In this document: positions 9,237 through 17,099 of the stretch, piece after piece | Layout of the letters: every line of letters starts with the position of its first letter | Numbering within the stretch: the stretch's first letter is position 1 | From: an uncultured Clostridia bacterium | GTDB lineage: Bacteria > Bacillota > Clostridia > TANB77 > CAG-508 | Direction: 5' to 3' | DNA length: 64,000 bases | Assembly (NCBI GenBank): GCA_934167165.1 | Contig: CAKPKG010000002.1 | Span: 37,218 to 101,217, forward strand | The notes under the pieces: model-generated | The model's database searches: none | Told to the model about the DNA's origin: nothing | Seen by the model: the letters and a program-made list of their open reading frames with translations, nothing else | Made by a program: the position numbers and the translations under genes

Positions 9237-9749
9237 ATAAAACAAGATCAATTAATTAATGAACAAATTAGATTTAAAGAGGTTCAAGTAATTGACGAAC
9301 AAGGTAACAAGTTAGGAAAAATGGATACACATTCAGCAATAGATTTAGCAATGAGTAAAGATTTAGACTTGGTTTTAGTATCGTCAAATCCTGAAAATCC
9401 AGTTTGCAAATTAATGGATTATGGAAAATACAAATTTGAGCAATCAAAAAGAGAAAAAGAATCTAAGAAGAAACAAAAAACTATAGAATTAAAAGAAATA
9501 AGAGTTACACCAAATATAGAAGAACATGATTTTAATTTTAAAACAAAAAATGCTAAAAAATTCTTAGAAGACGGAAACAAAGTTAAAATAACAGTAAGAT
9601 TTAGAGGCAGAGAGTTAAGTTATGCAAAACTTGGGGAACAAGTATTAAATAAATTTGTAGAGAGTTTAGCAGAGGTATCAACATTAGAAAAGAAACCTTT
9701 GTTAGAAGGCAAAAACATGTTTATAATACTAGCACCAGTTAATAAATAA
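9237..9749 (+). CDS. infC: Translation initiation factor IF-3, ATA start
   Basis: A 170-aa factor that discriminates start codons on the 30S subunit. The IF3 N-domain begins QLINEQIRFKEVQVID, and the C-domain carries KEIRVTPNIEEHDF and VRFRGREL. The best start by alignment and spacing is ATA at 9237, eight bases after GGAGG. A GTG at 9228 lies inside the RBS itself, and upstream codons read the attenuator hairpin. Non-AUG, non-GUG/UUG starts are a known trait of infC, used for autoregulation. Confidence 0.93.
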   Translation: MKQDQLINEQIRFKEVQVIDEQGNKLGKMDTHSAIDLAMSKDLDLVLVSSNPENPVCKLMDYGKYKFEQSKREKESKKKQKTIELKEIRVTPNIEEHDFNFKTKNAKKFLEDGNKVKITVRFRGRELSYAKLGEQVLNKFVESLAEVSTLEKKPLLEGKNMFIILAPVNK

Positions 9750-9786
9750 AAAGATTAAGAATCTTTAAAATTAAGGAGGAATAAAA

Positions 9787-9987
9787 ATGCCAAAACTAAA
9801 AACAAATAAAGCAGCAGCAAAAAGATATTCTTATACAGCAAATGGAAAAGTAAAAAGAACATCAGCTAACTCAAGACACAGATTAGCAACAAAAACAAAG
9901 AGACAAAAAATGTCAAGAAGACCAGGTGCTTATGCAGATAAAACTTGCGAAGCAGGAATCAAAAAAATGTTACCATATGGAAATTAG
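9787..9987 (+). CDS. rpmI: 50S ribosomal protein L35
   Basis: A 66-aa basic protein (MPKLKTNKAAAKRY, KRTSANSRHRLATK). AGGAGG lies upstream. Second gene of the infC-rpmI-rplT operon. Confidence 0.97.
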   Translation: MPKLKTNKAAAKRYSYTANGKVKRTSANSRHRLATKTKRQKMSRRPGAYADKTCEAGIKKMLPYGN

Positions 9988-10009
9988 AAAGTAGGAAGGT
10001 GAATAAAAA

Positions 10010-10360
10010 ATGGCAAGAGTAAAAACAGCAAGAATAACAAGAAAAAAACATAAAAAAGTATTAAAACAAGCAAAAGGATATTTTGGAGCAAAAAGCTATA
10101 GATTTAGAAATGCAAACCAAGCAGTTTTAAAATCATTATCTTATGCATATGTAGGAAGAAAAGATAAAAAAAGTGATTTTAGAAAATTATGGATAGCAAG
10201 AATAAATGCAGCAGCTAGAATGAATGGAACAACATACAGCAAATTAATAGCAGGTCTAAAAAAAGCTAATGTAACAATAAACAGAAAAATGTTAGCTGAT
10301 TTAGCTGTAAATGATGCAAAAGCATTTACTGAAATAGCAGAAATAGCAAAAAAAGCATAG
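10010..10360 (+). CDS. rplT: 50S ribosomal protein L20
   Basis: A 116-aa rRNA-binding assembly protein and the usual autoregulator of this operon in Firmicutes. Recognised by [28 protein letters not shown] and the C-terminal [12 protein letters not shown]. Length and position are canonical. Confidence 0.97.
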   Translation: MARVKTARITRKKHKKVLKQAKGYFGAKSYRFRNANQAVLKSLSYAYVGRKDKKSDFRKLWIARINAAARMNGTTYSKLIAGLKKANVTINRKMLADLAVNDAKAFTEIAEIAKKA

Positions 10361-10382
10361 TTGAAATCAAAACAATAAAAGG

Positions 10383-10415
10383 AAAGAATTGAAAATGAAT
10401 TCAATTCTTTTTTTA
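10383..10415 (+). terminator. Terminator after rplT, shared with spoVAE
   Basis: Stem AAAGAATTG/CAATTCTTT followed by a T-run. It lies between convergent rplT and spoVAE and overlaps the spoVAE stop. Confidence 0.8.
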
Positions 10416-10803
10416 TTGCTTTTTCATTTTTGGTTTTGAAATTAAAGAAGCAATATAGCCAAAGAATATTGCTGCAGCAATTCCACCAGCAGCTGCGGCT
10501 GTGCCACCGGTAAATGCACCAACTAGTCCGTTTTGCTGAACTTTTTCAATTGCTCCTTTTGCTAATAAATTGCCAAAACCAGTTAAAGGAACTGTTGCAC
10601 CTGCACCTGCAAAATCAACTAAATATTGATATACTCCTAATCCTCCGTAAAACAGCGCCAGTTGTTACAAATATGACTAAAATTCTTGCGGGGGTTAATT
10701 TTGTTTTATCAATTAAAATTTGACCAACAATGCAAATTGTACCACCAACAGCAAAAGCCTTTAAAAGCATAACCCAATTTAAATTATTAAAAAAATCTTC
10801 CAT
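10413..10803 (-). CDS. spoVAE: Stage V sporulation protein AE, needs +1 shift at CGG
   Basis: A 129-aa membrane component of the SpoVA channel that moves dipicolinic acid into the forespore. The first 52 codons read MEDFFNNLNW through VTTGAVL. Codon 53 is CGG, after which frame 0 ends within ten codons. Stepping +1 gives GGLGVYQYLVDFAGAG, TVPLTGFGNLLAKG, then GGTAAAAGGIAAAIFFGY, matching the rest of the family. Last gene of the dodecin-spoVAC-spoVAD-spoVAE cluster. A nonfunctional spoVAE beside intact spoVAC and spoVAD would be odd, which supports recoding. Confidence 0.86.
10645..10647 (-). other. CGG +1 recoding site in spoVAE
   Basis: Codon TTA is followed by CGG and then A. Reading GGA restores GAVLGGLGVY. 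Frame 0 stops at TGA after nine more codons. This is the only clear minus-strand example. Confidence 0.82.
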
Positions 10804-10824
10804 TTATATTACATCCTTTCTATA

Positions 10825-10955
10825 AATTGTGATTTCGCGAAGTGTGAAGTGCGAGGTGTGAAGTGCGAAGAATAGGGAAAAGTCTACGAAGCCTTGCCCT
10901 ACAAATCCCACTTCCAACATCACACCTCTCACCTCAATTAAACAAATTCCAATTT
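10825..10955 (+). repeat. Interspersed palindromic repeat, copy 3
   Basis: Plus orientation (GTGATTTCGCGAAGTGTGAAG at the left, CACCTCTCACCTCAATT at the right). It fills the gap between spoVAD and spoVAE inside one operon, so it would be transcribed as a large hairpin in the polycistronic mRNA. Confidence 0.88.
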
Positions 10956-10957
10956 GT

Positions 10958-11962
10958 TTAAATCTCTATAGAAATTGCATGAGCAATTCCGGGAATTGAT
11001 TCACCTTGTTGAGAAGAAGTTGCATTAGTAAGTGCACCAGTTGCAATTAAAAGAATTTTCTTTAATTTCTTTTGTTTTAGTTGATTAAATAGATATCCAG
11101 AAAACACACTTGCACAACAAGCACATCCAGAACCACCTGAATGTGTATCTTGATTTTCTTTATCAAAAATCATTACTCCACAATCATTATAATTATTTTT
11201 AATGTTATAGCCTTTAGATTGACAAAGCTCTATTGAAATTTCTTTTCCAATATAACCTAAATCACCAGAAAAAATTCCATCATAATAACTAGGATTTCTT
11301 CCAGTGTCTTTGAAATGAGCAACTAATGTGTCTACAAAAGCAGGTGCCATTGCAGCTCCCATGTTATTTGAATCTTTTATACCCATATCAACTATTTTCC
11401 CAGTAGTTATATTTGTAATAAAAGGACCTTGACCAGTTTTGGAAATTATTGCTGAACCAGAACCTGTAACAGTCCATTGAGATGAAGGTGGCCTTTGATT
11501 TCCAAGCTCTAAAGGAAACCTAAATTGCTTTTCTGCACTACAAAAATGGCTAGAAGCAGCACAAAGAATATTACTTGCACCATTTCCGTCAATAAAAACA
11601 GAACCTAAACTTAAGGCTTCTACAAAAGTTGAACAAGCACCAAAAATACCGAAAAAAGGAATGTTTAAATCTCTTAAGCCAAAACTAGAAGATATACATT
11701 GATTAAGTAAATCACCTGCAAAACAATAATCTATTTGATCAACTGGAATTTTAGATTTTATAATACTCAAATTTACAGTTTCTTTTATAATTTTGCTTTC
11801 AGCTTTTTCCCAGGTTTTTTCTCCCCAAAATTCATCTTCTAAACACTTGTCAAAATACTTTGCAAGAGGACCACCAGCTTCTTTTGGACCAACAATGCAA
11901 GCGGTGTCTAAGATTGTTATTGGATTATCAAATTTGATAGTTTGAGAACCTATTTTTTTCAT
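10958..11962 (-). CDS. spoVAD: Stage V sporulation protein AD
   Basis: A 334-aa thiolase-like protein that binds dipicolinic acid in the SpoVA complex. Recognised by PKEAGGPLAKYFD near residue 27, FGIFGACSTFVEAL (thiolase-like Cys region), QWTVTGSGSAII, GDLGYIGKEI and HSGGSGCACCASVFSGY. Length is normal. RBS GGAGGTATT. Separated from spoVAC by repeat copy 4. Confidence 0.97.
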   Translation of the reverse strand: MKKIGSQTIKFDNPITILDTACIVGPKEAGGPLAKYFDKCLEDEFWGEKTWEKAESKIIKETVNLSIIKSKIPVDQIDYCFAGDLLNQCISSSFGLRDLNIPFFGIFGACSTFVEALSLGSVFIDGNGASNILCAASSHFCSAEKQFRFPLELGNQRPPSSQWTVTGSGSAIISKTGQGPFITNITTGKIVDMGIKDSNNMGAAMAPAFVDTLVAHFKDTGRNPSYYDGIFSGDLGYIGKEISIELCQSKGYNIKNNYNDCGVMIFDKENQDTHSGGSGCACCASVFSGYLFNQLKQKKLKKILLIATGALTNATSSQQGESIPGIAHAISIEI

Positions 11963-11987
11963 ATAATACCTCCAGAATAATTATATA

Positions 11988-12111
11988 AATTGTTTAATTG
12001 AGGTGAGAGGTGTGATGTTGGAAGTGGGATTTGTAGGGCAAGGCTTCGTAGACTTTTCCCTATTCTTCACACCTCTCACCTCACACTTCGCACTTCGTGA
12101 AATTCCAATTT
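11988..12111 (-). repeat. Interspersed palindromic repeat, copy 4
   Basis: Minus orientation relative to copy 1. Together with copy 3 it brackets spoVAD in inverted orientation, so the two could recombine or pair. The sequence of the two copies is close (AGACTTTTCCCTATTCTT in both on one strand or the other). Confidence 0.88.
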
Positions 12112-12132
12112 GTTTAATTTAATAAAATTTGC

Positions 12133-12597
12133 TTATACTAATGTTATAGCTTGTGTGTTAAAAATTAAATATACTATTCCAACTAGAATTGATGCAGAAA
12201 TTCCGTATACCAATACTGGACCTGCAACAGTGAACATTTTTGCGCCTACGCCCATAACATAACCTTCTGATTTATATTCCATTGCAGGAGAAACTATTGA
12301 GTTTGCAAAACCTGTAATAGGAACAAGAGAACCAGCACCGGCAAATTTACCAATCTTATTAAATATATTAAGACCAGTTAAAAATGCACTTAAAAATATT
12401 AATAATATAGAAACAATTGTAGAACTAATATCTTGTGAAAGACCTCTAAATTTGCAAATTTCCATAATAAATTGCCCGATGGTGCAAATCAAGCCACCGA
12501 CCAAAAATGCATTTAAACAGTTCTTCCATATAGGAGAATTAGGCGATTTTTTATCAACATATTCTTGATATTCTTTTTGAGTGTTAATTGGTTCCAT
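12133..12597 (-). CDS. spoVAC: Stage V sporulation protein AC
   Basis: A 154-aa membrane protein of the SpoVA channel, described as mechanosensitive in Bacillus. Four or more hydrophobic segments (NAFLVGGLICTIGQFIM, IVSILLIFLSAFLTGL, the GSLVPITGFANSI region, and the C-terminal SASILVGIVYLIF). The RBS AAAGGAGG lies just upstream, and 12 bases separate it from the dodecin gene. Confidence 0.95.
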   Translation of the reverse strand: MEPINTQKEYQEYVDKKSPNSPIWKNCLNAFLVGGLICTIGQFIMEICKFRGLSQDISSTIVSILLIFLSAFLTGLNIFNKIGKFAGAGSLVPITGFANSIVSPAMEYKSEGYVMGVGAKMFTVAGPVLVYGISASILVGIVYLIFNTQAITLV

Positions 12598-12609
12598 TGC
12601 TTTCCTCCT

Positions 12610-12822
12610 TTAAATTCTTTTCTCATCAATATTAAAGGTGAGATCAATAGTAGAATAATATTCTATTATTTTGTTACCATCTATTTTTGCTTTTTGTTCT
12701 AAAACAGTAACAGAAGAAATGTAGTCTATTGTTTTGGATGCTTCTTGAATTGTTTTTGTAATTGCATCTTTCCAAGAAACATTAGAAATACCAGTTAATT
12801 TTAAATGTTTTTCGATTGACAT
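12610..12822 (-). CDS. Dodecin-like flavin-binding protein
   Basis: A 70-aa protein matching the dodecin fold: KLTGISNVSWKDAITKTI, then EASKTIDYISSVTVLEQ and IEYYSTIDLTFNID. Dodecins form dodecamers that store flavins. It is the first gene of a run with spoVAC, spoVAD and spoVAE and shares their strand and spacing. That suggests co-expression in the forespore, perhaps packing flavin into spores, but this is inference. Confidence 0.85.
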   Translation of the reverse strand: MSIEKHLKLTGISNVSWKDAITKTIQEASKTIDYISSVTVLEQKAKIDGNKIIEYYSTIDLTFNIDEKRI

Positions 12823-13127
12823 TTTTCAAAACCTCCAAAAATAAAGATAAGATTATAATTTCCTAAAATACTAAAAATATGCAATTTTTATAATAAAAAA
12901 ACAATATTACATTTTTATTACAATTAGATTACAATTAAGCCAAAAATATTGACTTTTAGGGAACATATTGTAAAATTGATATAAAGAAAAATTGACTAAA
13001 ATAGCAGATTTTGGTTAATTTTAAAAAAAGTTCAAGTTTAACAATATAAAAAATGTAAATCATAATTTATATATAATTATTACGGAACAAAGCGTTTCAA
13101 AAATTAAAAATAAAAACTAAGGAGAAA
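12823..13127. promoter_or_regulatory. Divergent intergenic region between the spoVA operon and the pilus operon
   Basis: 305 AT-rich bases without an ORF, which must hold both divergent promoters. On the plus strand TTGACT, 16 bases and TAAAAT (12949-12976) is a possible pilus promoter with a long untranslated leader. No convincing forespore sigma-G match stood out on the minus strand. Confidence 0.45.
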
Positions 13128-14777
13128 ATGATGTCAAGCTGTTTAGGTCTTTATATAGAGAATAATATAATTAAATATGCTAAAACTTCAAAAGAAAGAG
13201 AAACAGTAAAAGTAGAATCTTTTGGGGTTAAGTTCTATGATAATTTAGAAGAAACAATAAAACAAATTGTAAGTGAAACATTTAGTTTCAAAACACCAAT
13301 TAGTACAAATTTATCCGATGAAAAATACACATATTCTAATTTGTTTAGCTTACTTAGAAAAAAAGACTTAGACAAAGCAATTAGTACAGAATTTGATTAT
13401 TTCTGCACAGAAAATAGAAAGAACAGAAAGGCATTAGAATATAGAACAATATTAACAGAAAACTTAGAAGATAAAGACAAAGTTGGAGTAATGTATGCAT
13501 ATGCAGAGAGAGCAAATATTGTTGGAAAAATGCAATCGCTAGACAATTATAGAGTAAGTAGCATTGTTCCATTGCCAATAGCTATAAAATCTTTAAATAA
13601 TTTTGATACTCAAAGAAATACAATAATAATAAATATAGAATCGCAAACGAGTATTACAACATTAGTAAATGGAAAAATATATAGAATTAATACAATTGAA
13701 GATGGAATGAAACAAATATTAGATGACATATCAACAAAGGAAAATTCATATGCAAAAGCTTATGAAATATGTAAAAATACTACTATATATACAACAGAGG
13801 GAAGAAATTTGCAAATAGAAGAAAACGAATATTTACAAGATATTATGCCAAGATTATACAATATAGTAGAAAAAGTAAAAGCAATTATGGCCGAAAATAG
13901 TATAGAAATTGAAGACATATATATCACGGGCTCAGCTAGTGTAATAAACAATATAGATTTATACTTTCAAGAAAACTTTCCAGATAAAAAATGTGAAATA
14001 CTAGTACCTTTTTTTGCCAAAAGAAGCAATTTTAAAATAAATATAAAAGATTATATAGAAGTGAACTCTGCTATAGCATTGGCTTTAGAAGGATTGGGAT
14101 TAGGAACAAAAGAAGCAAACTTTAAACATAATGGCCAATTTGAGAAAATAGCCCAAATGTTTACAGTAGAAAAAGCTGAAAAAAGTAATAACAGTGAAAA
14201 TAAGAAAGCTAAAACATCAAGTAATAGTGTTGGTAGTTTATTTAAAATGGACTTTGGCGAAAAATTAGACGGAACAGAAAAATGGCTAATAAGAACAGCA
14301 GTATCAATATTACTTTTGTTAGTTGTTTACATTACTTTTACAAAGATATTAATGTCGCAAATAAATAATAAAAATTCAGAAATTGATGCATTTATTAGTG
14401 ATTCACAAACAAAAATTGCAGAAGTAGAGAACTATAATAAGTTATTAAAAACTAGAACAGGAACTTATAATTCATTAATTGAGCAGATAGATAAACAAAA
14501 TGAGAGAATTTCAGAATTAAATGCAAAGAAAAATGCAATACCTAATTTACTAAATAAATTGATGTTCTCAATTCCAAAAGAAGTACAATTAGTATCAATT
14601 ACAAATACAAATGGTAAAAATGTACAAATAGTTGCACAAGCAAAAAAATATGAACAATTAGGATATTTTATTGCTAGCATAAAGAATGAAGGAATATTAA
14701 TTGATGTAACTTCAACTTCAGGAAACAAAAATGATGAACTTATAAAAGTTACGATAAATGGAAATTTAAATTATTAA
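13128..14777 (+). CDS. Type IV pilus PilM-PilN fusion protein
   Basis: A 549-aa assembly-platform protein. Residues 1-320 resemble the actin-like ATPase PilM (CLGLYIENNIIKYAK, later IEDIYITGSASVINNID and a C-terminal EVNSAIALALEGLGLG). A linker follows, then one transmembrane helix (IRTAVSILLLLVVYITF, near 385), a coiled-coil and a PilN-like ferredoxin-fold domain (about 430-549). PilM and PilN are usually separate proteins that bind each other, and here they are one chain. First gene of the pilus operon. The start follows AAGGAG, with ATGATG giving two choices three bases apart. Confidence 0.8.
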   Translation: MMSSCLGLYIENNIIKYAKTSKERETVKVESFGVKFYDNLEETIKQIVSETFSFKTPISTNLSDEKYTYSNLFSLLRKKDLDKAISTEFDYFCTENRKNRKALEYRTILTENLEDKDKVGVMYAYAERANIVGKMQSLDNYRVSSIVPLPIAIKSLNNFDTQRNTIIINIESQTSITTLVNGKIYRINTIEDGMKQILDDISTKENSYAKAYEICKNTTIYTTEGRNLQIEENEYLQDIMPRLYNIVEKVKAIMAENSIEIEDIYITGSASVINNIDLYFQENFPDKKCEILVPFFAKRSNFKINIKDYIEVNSAIALALEGLGLGTKEANFKHNGQFEKIAQMFTVEKAEKSNNSENKKAKTSSNSVGSLFKMDFGEKLDGTEKWLIRTAVSILLLLVVYITFTKILMSQINNKNSEIDAFISDSQTKIAEVENYNKLLKTRTGTYNSLIEQIDKQNERISELNAKKNAIPNLLNKLMFSIPKEVQLVSITNTNGKNVQIVAQAKKYEQLGYFIASIKNEGILIDVTSTSGNKNDELIKVTINGNLNY

Positions 14778-14795
14778 TGTAAAGAGGAGTACGTT

Positions 14796-15476
14796 GTGAA
14801 AAAATTATTAATTTCAATTATAATAATATTATTGCTAGGACTTTGCTATGTTGTGGGAACAAAGGGTATAAAAATAGGAGCATTAAAACTAGAAAGTATA
14901 AAAGATATTCAAACAGCTAGCGAGAATTTAGAAGGAAAATTTGATGAAAGTAAAGAAATTTCTGCAAAAACTTATCCAACTTCTATAGATGACCTAGACG
15001 AAGTAGTAAAAGAGTTAAAAATAGCAAAACAACAATACGAAGCAAAAATTGCAGGAGATCCAAATGCTAGTACATCTTTAGGAGTAATACAAGTAGATAA
15101 ATATAACATAGAATATTTATGGACTATTATAGGTAATTACGCTACTAAAAACGGTGTAAAATTAACTTTAGATATAAAATCTACAAATACAAGTGATGTT
15201 TACGATTTAAATTTTAAAGTTCAAGGTAAATATGTAGGAATAACAGACTTTATATATAATCTAGAAGATGATGATGAACTAAAATTTGAGATTAGTGATT
15301 TTAAAATTTCGTCTCAAAATGATGAAACAAAAGCAAATACAAATACAATAGCTCAAAATAATTCTGCAAAAAACAACACGTCAAACAAAAATAATACAAA
15401 CTCAACAAATAAAAATGATGGAATTAACCTATATGCTTCGTTTACAGTAGAAAATATAGGCATAAATTTAAAATAA
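14796..15476 (+). CDS. PilO-like pilus assembly protein
   Basis: A 226-aa protein with an N-terminal membrane helix (LLISIIIILLLGLCYVVG), a helical segment (SIDDLDEVVKELKIAKQQYEAK) and a C-terminal alpha/beta domain. It ends in an Asn/Thr/Lys-rich stretch before the last strand. Position after PilM-PilN and the architecture match PilO, although identity is weak. The start is GTG after GAGGAG. It probably forms the inner-membrane alignment complex with the fusion protein upstream. Confidence 0.68.
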   Translation: MKKLLISIIIILLLGLCYVVGTKGIKIGALKLESIKDIQTASENLEGKFDESKEISAKTYPTSIDDLDEVVKELKIAKQQYEAKIAGDPNASTSLGVIQVDKYNIEYLWTIIGNYATKNGVKLTLDIKSTNTSDVYDLNFKVQGKYVGITDFIYNLEDDDELKFEISDFKISSQNDETKANTNTIAQNNSAKNNTSNKNNTNSTNKNDGINLYASFTVENIGINLK

Positions 15477-15492
15477 TAATTTGGAGGACTTT

Positions 15493-15921
15493 ATGGCAAA
15501 ATCAATTTTTAAAGAAATTATAATATTTTTGCTATTATTAGTGGCTATAGCATTAATACTTGGAATTTTGTTTTATAATTATATTCCTAGTAATAAAACA
15601 GTGCCTGTTGCATTAAAACAATATGAGTTATCAGAAGAGGCAAAAGAGGAATTAAAAGAAACAATGTCGCAAACTAGTGAAAATATAGTTAAAACATACT
15701 CAATAGGAGACACAGATTTAAGCGTATATGAAACTACTAAGGATTATAATAAAGGAAAAGTAAATCCTTTTGAGGATTATACAACTGGAACAATAAGTGG
15801 TACACAAAATAGTAATACAACAGATAAAAACAATACAAGCACAACAAATAATAATAGTACAACAAATAATATAAATTCTAGAAATAATGAAGTATTTTTC
15901 CCAGGCGGAAAAAATCAATAA
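15493..15921 (+). CDS. Small pilus-operon membrane protein with Asn/Thr-rich tail
   Basis: A 142-aa protein, start ATG after GGAGG. One N-terminal membrane helix (IIIFLLLLVAIALILGILFY), an extracytoplasmic region, KVNPFED, and a low-complexity Asn/Thr/Ser tail (about 95-130). The NPF segment and gene position recall PilP-like proteins, but I cannot assign the family. It probably works with the PilMNO-like proteins encoded upstream. Confidence 0.7.
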   Translation: MAKSIFKEIIIFLLLLVAIALILGILFYNYIPSNKTVPVALKQYELSEEAKEELKETMSQTSENIVKTYSIGDTDLSVYETTKDYNKGKVNPFEDYTTGTISGTQNSNTTDKNNTSTTNNNSTTNNINSRNNEVFFPGGKNQ

Positions 15922-15984
15922 TTTTGGTAATATTTATTAATATATAAATATATACAATACAAAAATAAAGGAGGGAAACAAAAG

Positions 15985-16209
15985 ATGAAAGAACAAAAAG
16001 GTATTACATTAGTTGCTTTAGTAATAACAATAATAGTAATGTTAATATTGGTTGTAGTAACAGTAACACTTGCAAACCAAAATGGAGGATTATTCCAAAC
16101 AGCAAGAAATGCAGCAAATGGCACAGCTAATGCAGCACAAGAAGAGCAAAATCTTGCAGACGGTTATATTAACGGAAAAACTCTAGAACAAATAGCAAAT
16201 GGCGAATAG
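15985..16209 (+). CDS. Type IV pilin, probable major subunit
   Basis: A 74-aa prepilin: short basic leader KEQKG, then ITLVALVITIIVMLILVVV as the polymerising helix, followed by a small soluble part (NGGLFQTARNAANGTANAA). Cleavage is expected after the Gly at residue 6. The strong RBS GGAGGGA and the position first after the assembly genes fit a major pilin. The Glu normally found at position 5 of the mature helix is absent (Ala here), and the globular domain is very small. Confidence 0.82.
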   Translation: MKEQKGITLVALVITIIVMLILVVVTVTLANQNGGLFQTARNAANGTANAAQEEQNLADGYINGKTLEQIANGE

Positions 16210-16310
16210 AGTAATTTAATAAAATAGTAATTCTATTAAACTTATATGGCATATGCATTAATTATATGTATATGCCTAAAATTCTATTAAGCATATAAAA
16301 GGAGAAAAAA

Positions 16311-17099
16311 TTGGAAGCAATGATATACATAGCAATTTTTATAATAGGAACATTATTTGGAAGTTTTTTTACACTTGCAACATATAGAATTCCATTAAAA
16401 CAAGATATTACACATAAAAGGTCATATTGCCCAAACTGTAATCACAGGTTAGAATTTTGGGATATGATACCTATATTTAGTTATATATTTCTAAAAGGAA
16501 AATGTAGATATTGTAAACAAAAAATAAAACCAAGATATCTTCTTTTAGAGTTTTTTTCTGGAACAACCTTTCTGCTATTTGCAATTTCTATAAAACTAAA
16601 TATATTTAAGTTGAATGTAAATACAGTTGTATATTTAATATATGGATTATTATATATTTCTACATTATTTTTAATAGCAGGAATAGAAAAACAAAGCGGT
16701 AAAATTCAAAAGTCTGTATTAATATTTGGATTTGTTATAGATGCAATATATATAGTATATTTATATATATTTAATTTTGATATATATAAATATGTTATAT
16801 ACTTAGCAATAGCATTAATATTGCTTATAATAGATGTGATTATTTGCAAAAAGAGTGAAAAACAAAACTATATTTTGCCTATTCTAGCTTTATGCTTTTA
16901 TATGGCAAGTACAACAAATGAAAAAACAGTAATTTTATCAGTTACGTGTACTGTATTATTAGCAATAATAACACGAACACTAATTAAAACAAAAAAAATA
17001 AAAGGACAGCAAAAACATATAAGCATAGGAGCATACCTATGTTTTGCGAATATTGTGTTTTTTATAATACAAAATTTTATTTCAGGAGTTAATATATGA
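16311..17099 (+). CDS. Prepilin peptidase (A24) homologue with altered catalytic Asp motifs
   Basis: A 262-aa polytopic protein. The N-terminal domain has the two CxxC pairs of PilD-type enzymes (YCPNCNHR and CRYCKQK) and GSFFTLATYRIPL, then several membrane helices. In the A24 family catalysis needs an Asp in a LID-like motif and another in GxGD. Here the first position reads AGIEKQSGKI (Glu) and the second region reads CKKSEKQNYI with no GxGD. The TTG start at 16311 has a well-placed GGAG. It overlaps the next gene by four bases (ATGA). Activity is doubtful from these residues. Confidence 0.78.
   Translation: MEAMIYIAIFIIGTLFGSFFTLATYRIPLKQDITHKRSYCPNCNHRLEFWDMIPIFSYIFLKGKCRYCKQKIKPRYLLLEFFSGTTFLLFAISIKLNIFKLNVNTVVYLIYGLLYISTLFLIAGIEKQSGKIQKSVLIFGFVIDAIYIVYLYIFNFDIYKYVIYLAIALILLIIDVIICKKSEKQNYILPILALCFYMASTTNEKTVILSVTCTVLLAIITRTLIKTKKIKGQQKHISIGAYLCFANIVFFIIQNFISGVNI

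Noticed and set aside
4549..12111. CRISPR array from repeated GTGAGG/CACCTC units
   Set aside because: Copies are kilobases apart, palindromic and of 115-132 bp. No short direct repeats with spacers.
16311..17099. Calling the peptidase homologue fully active PilD
   Set aside because: Neither catalytic Asp motif could be found by eye.
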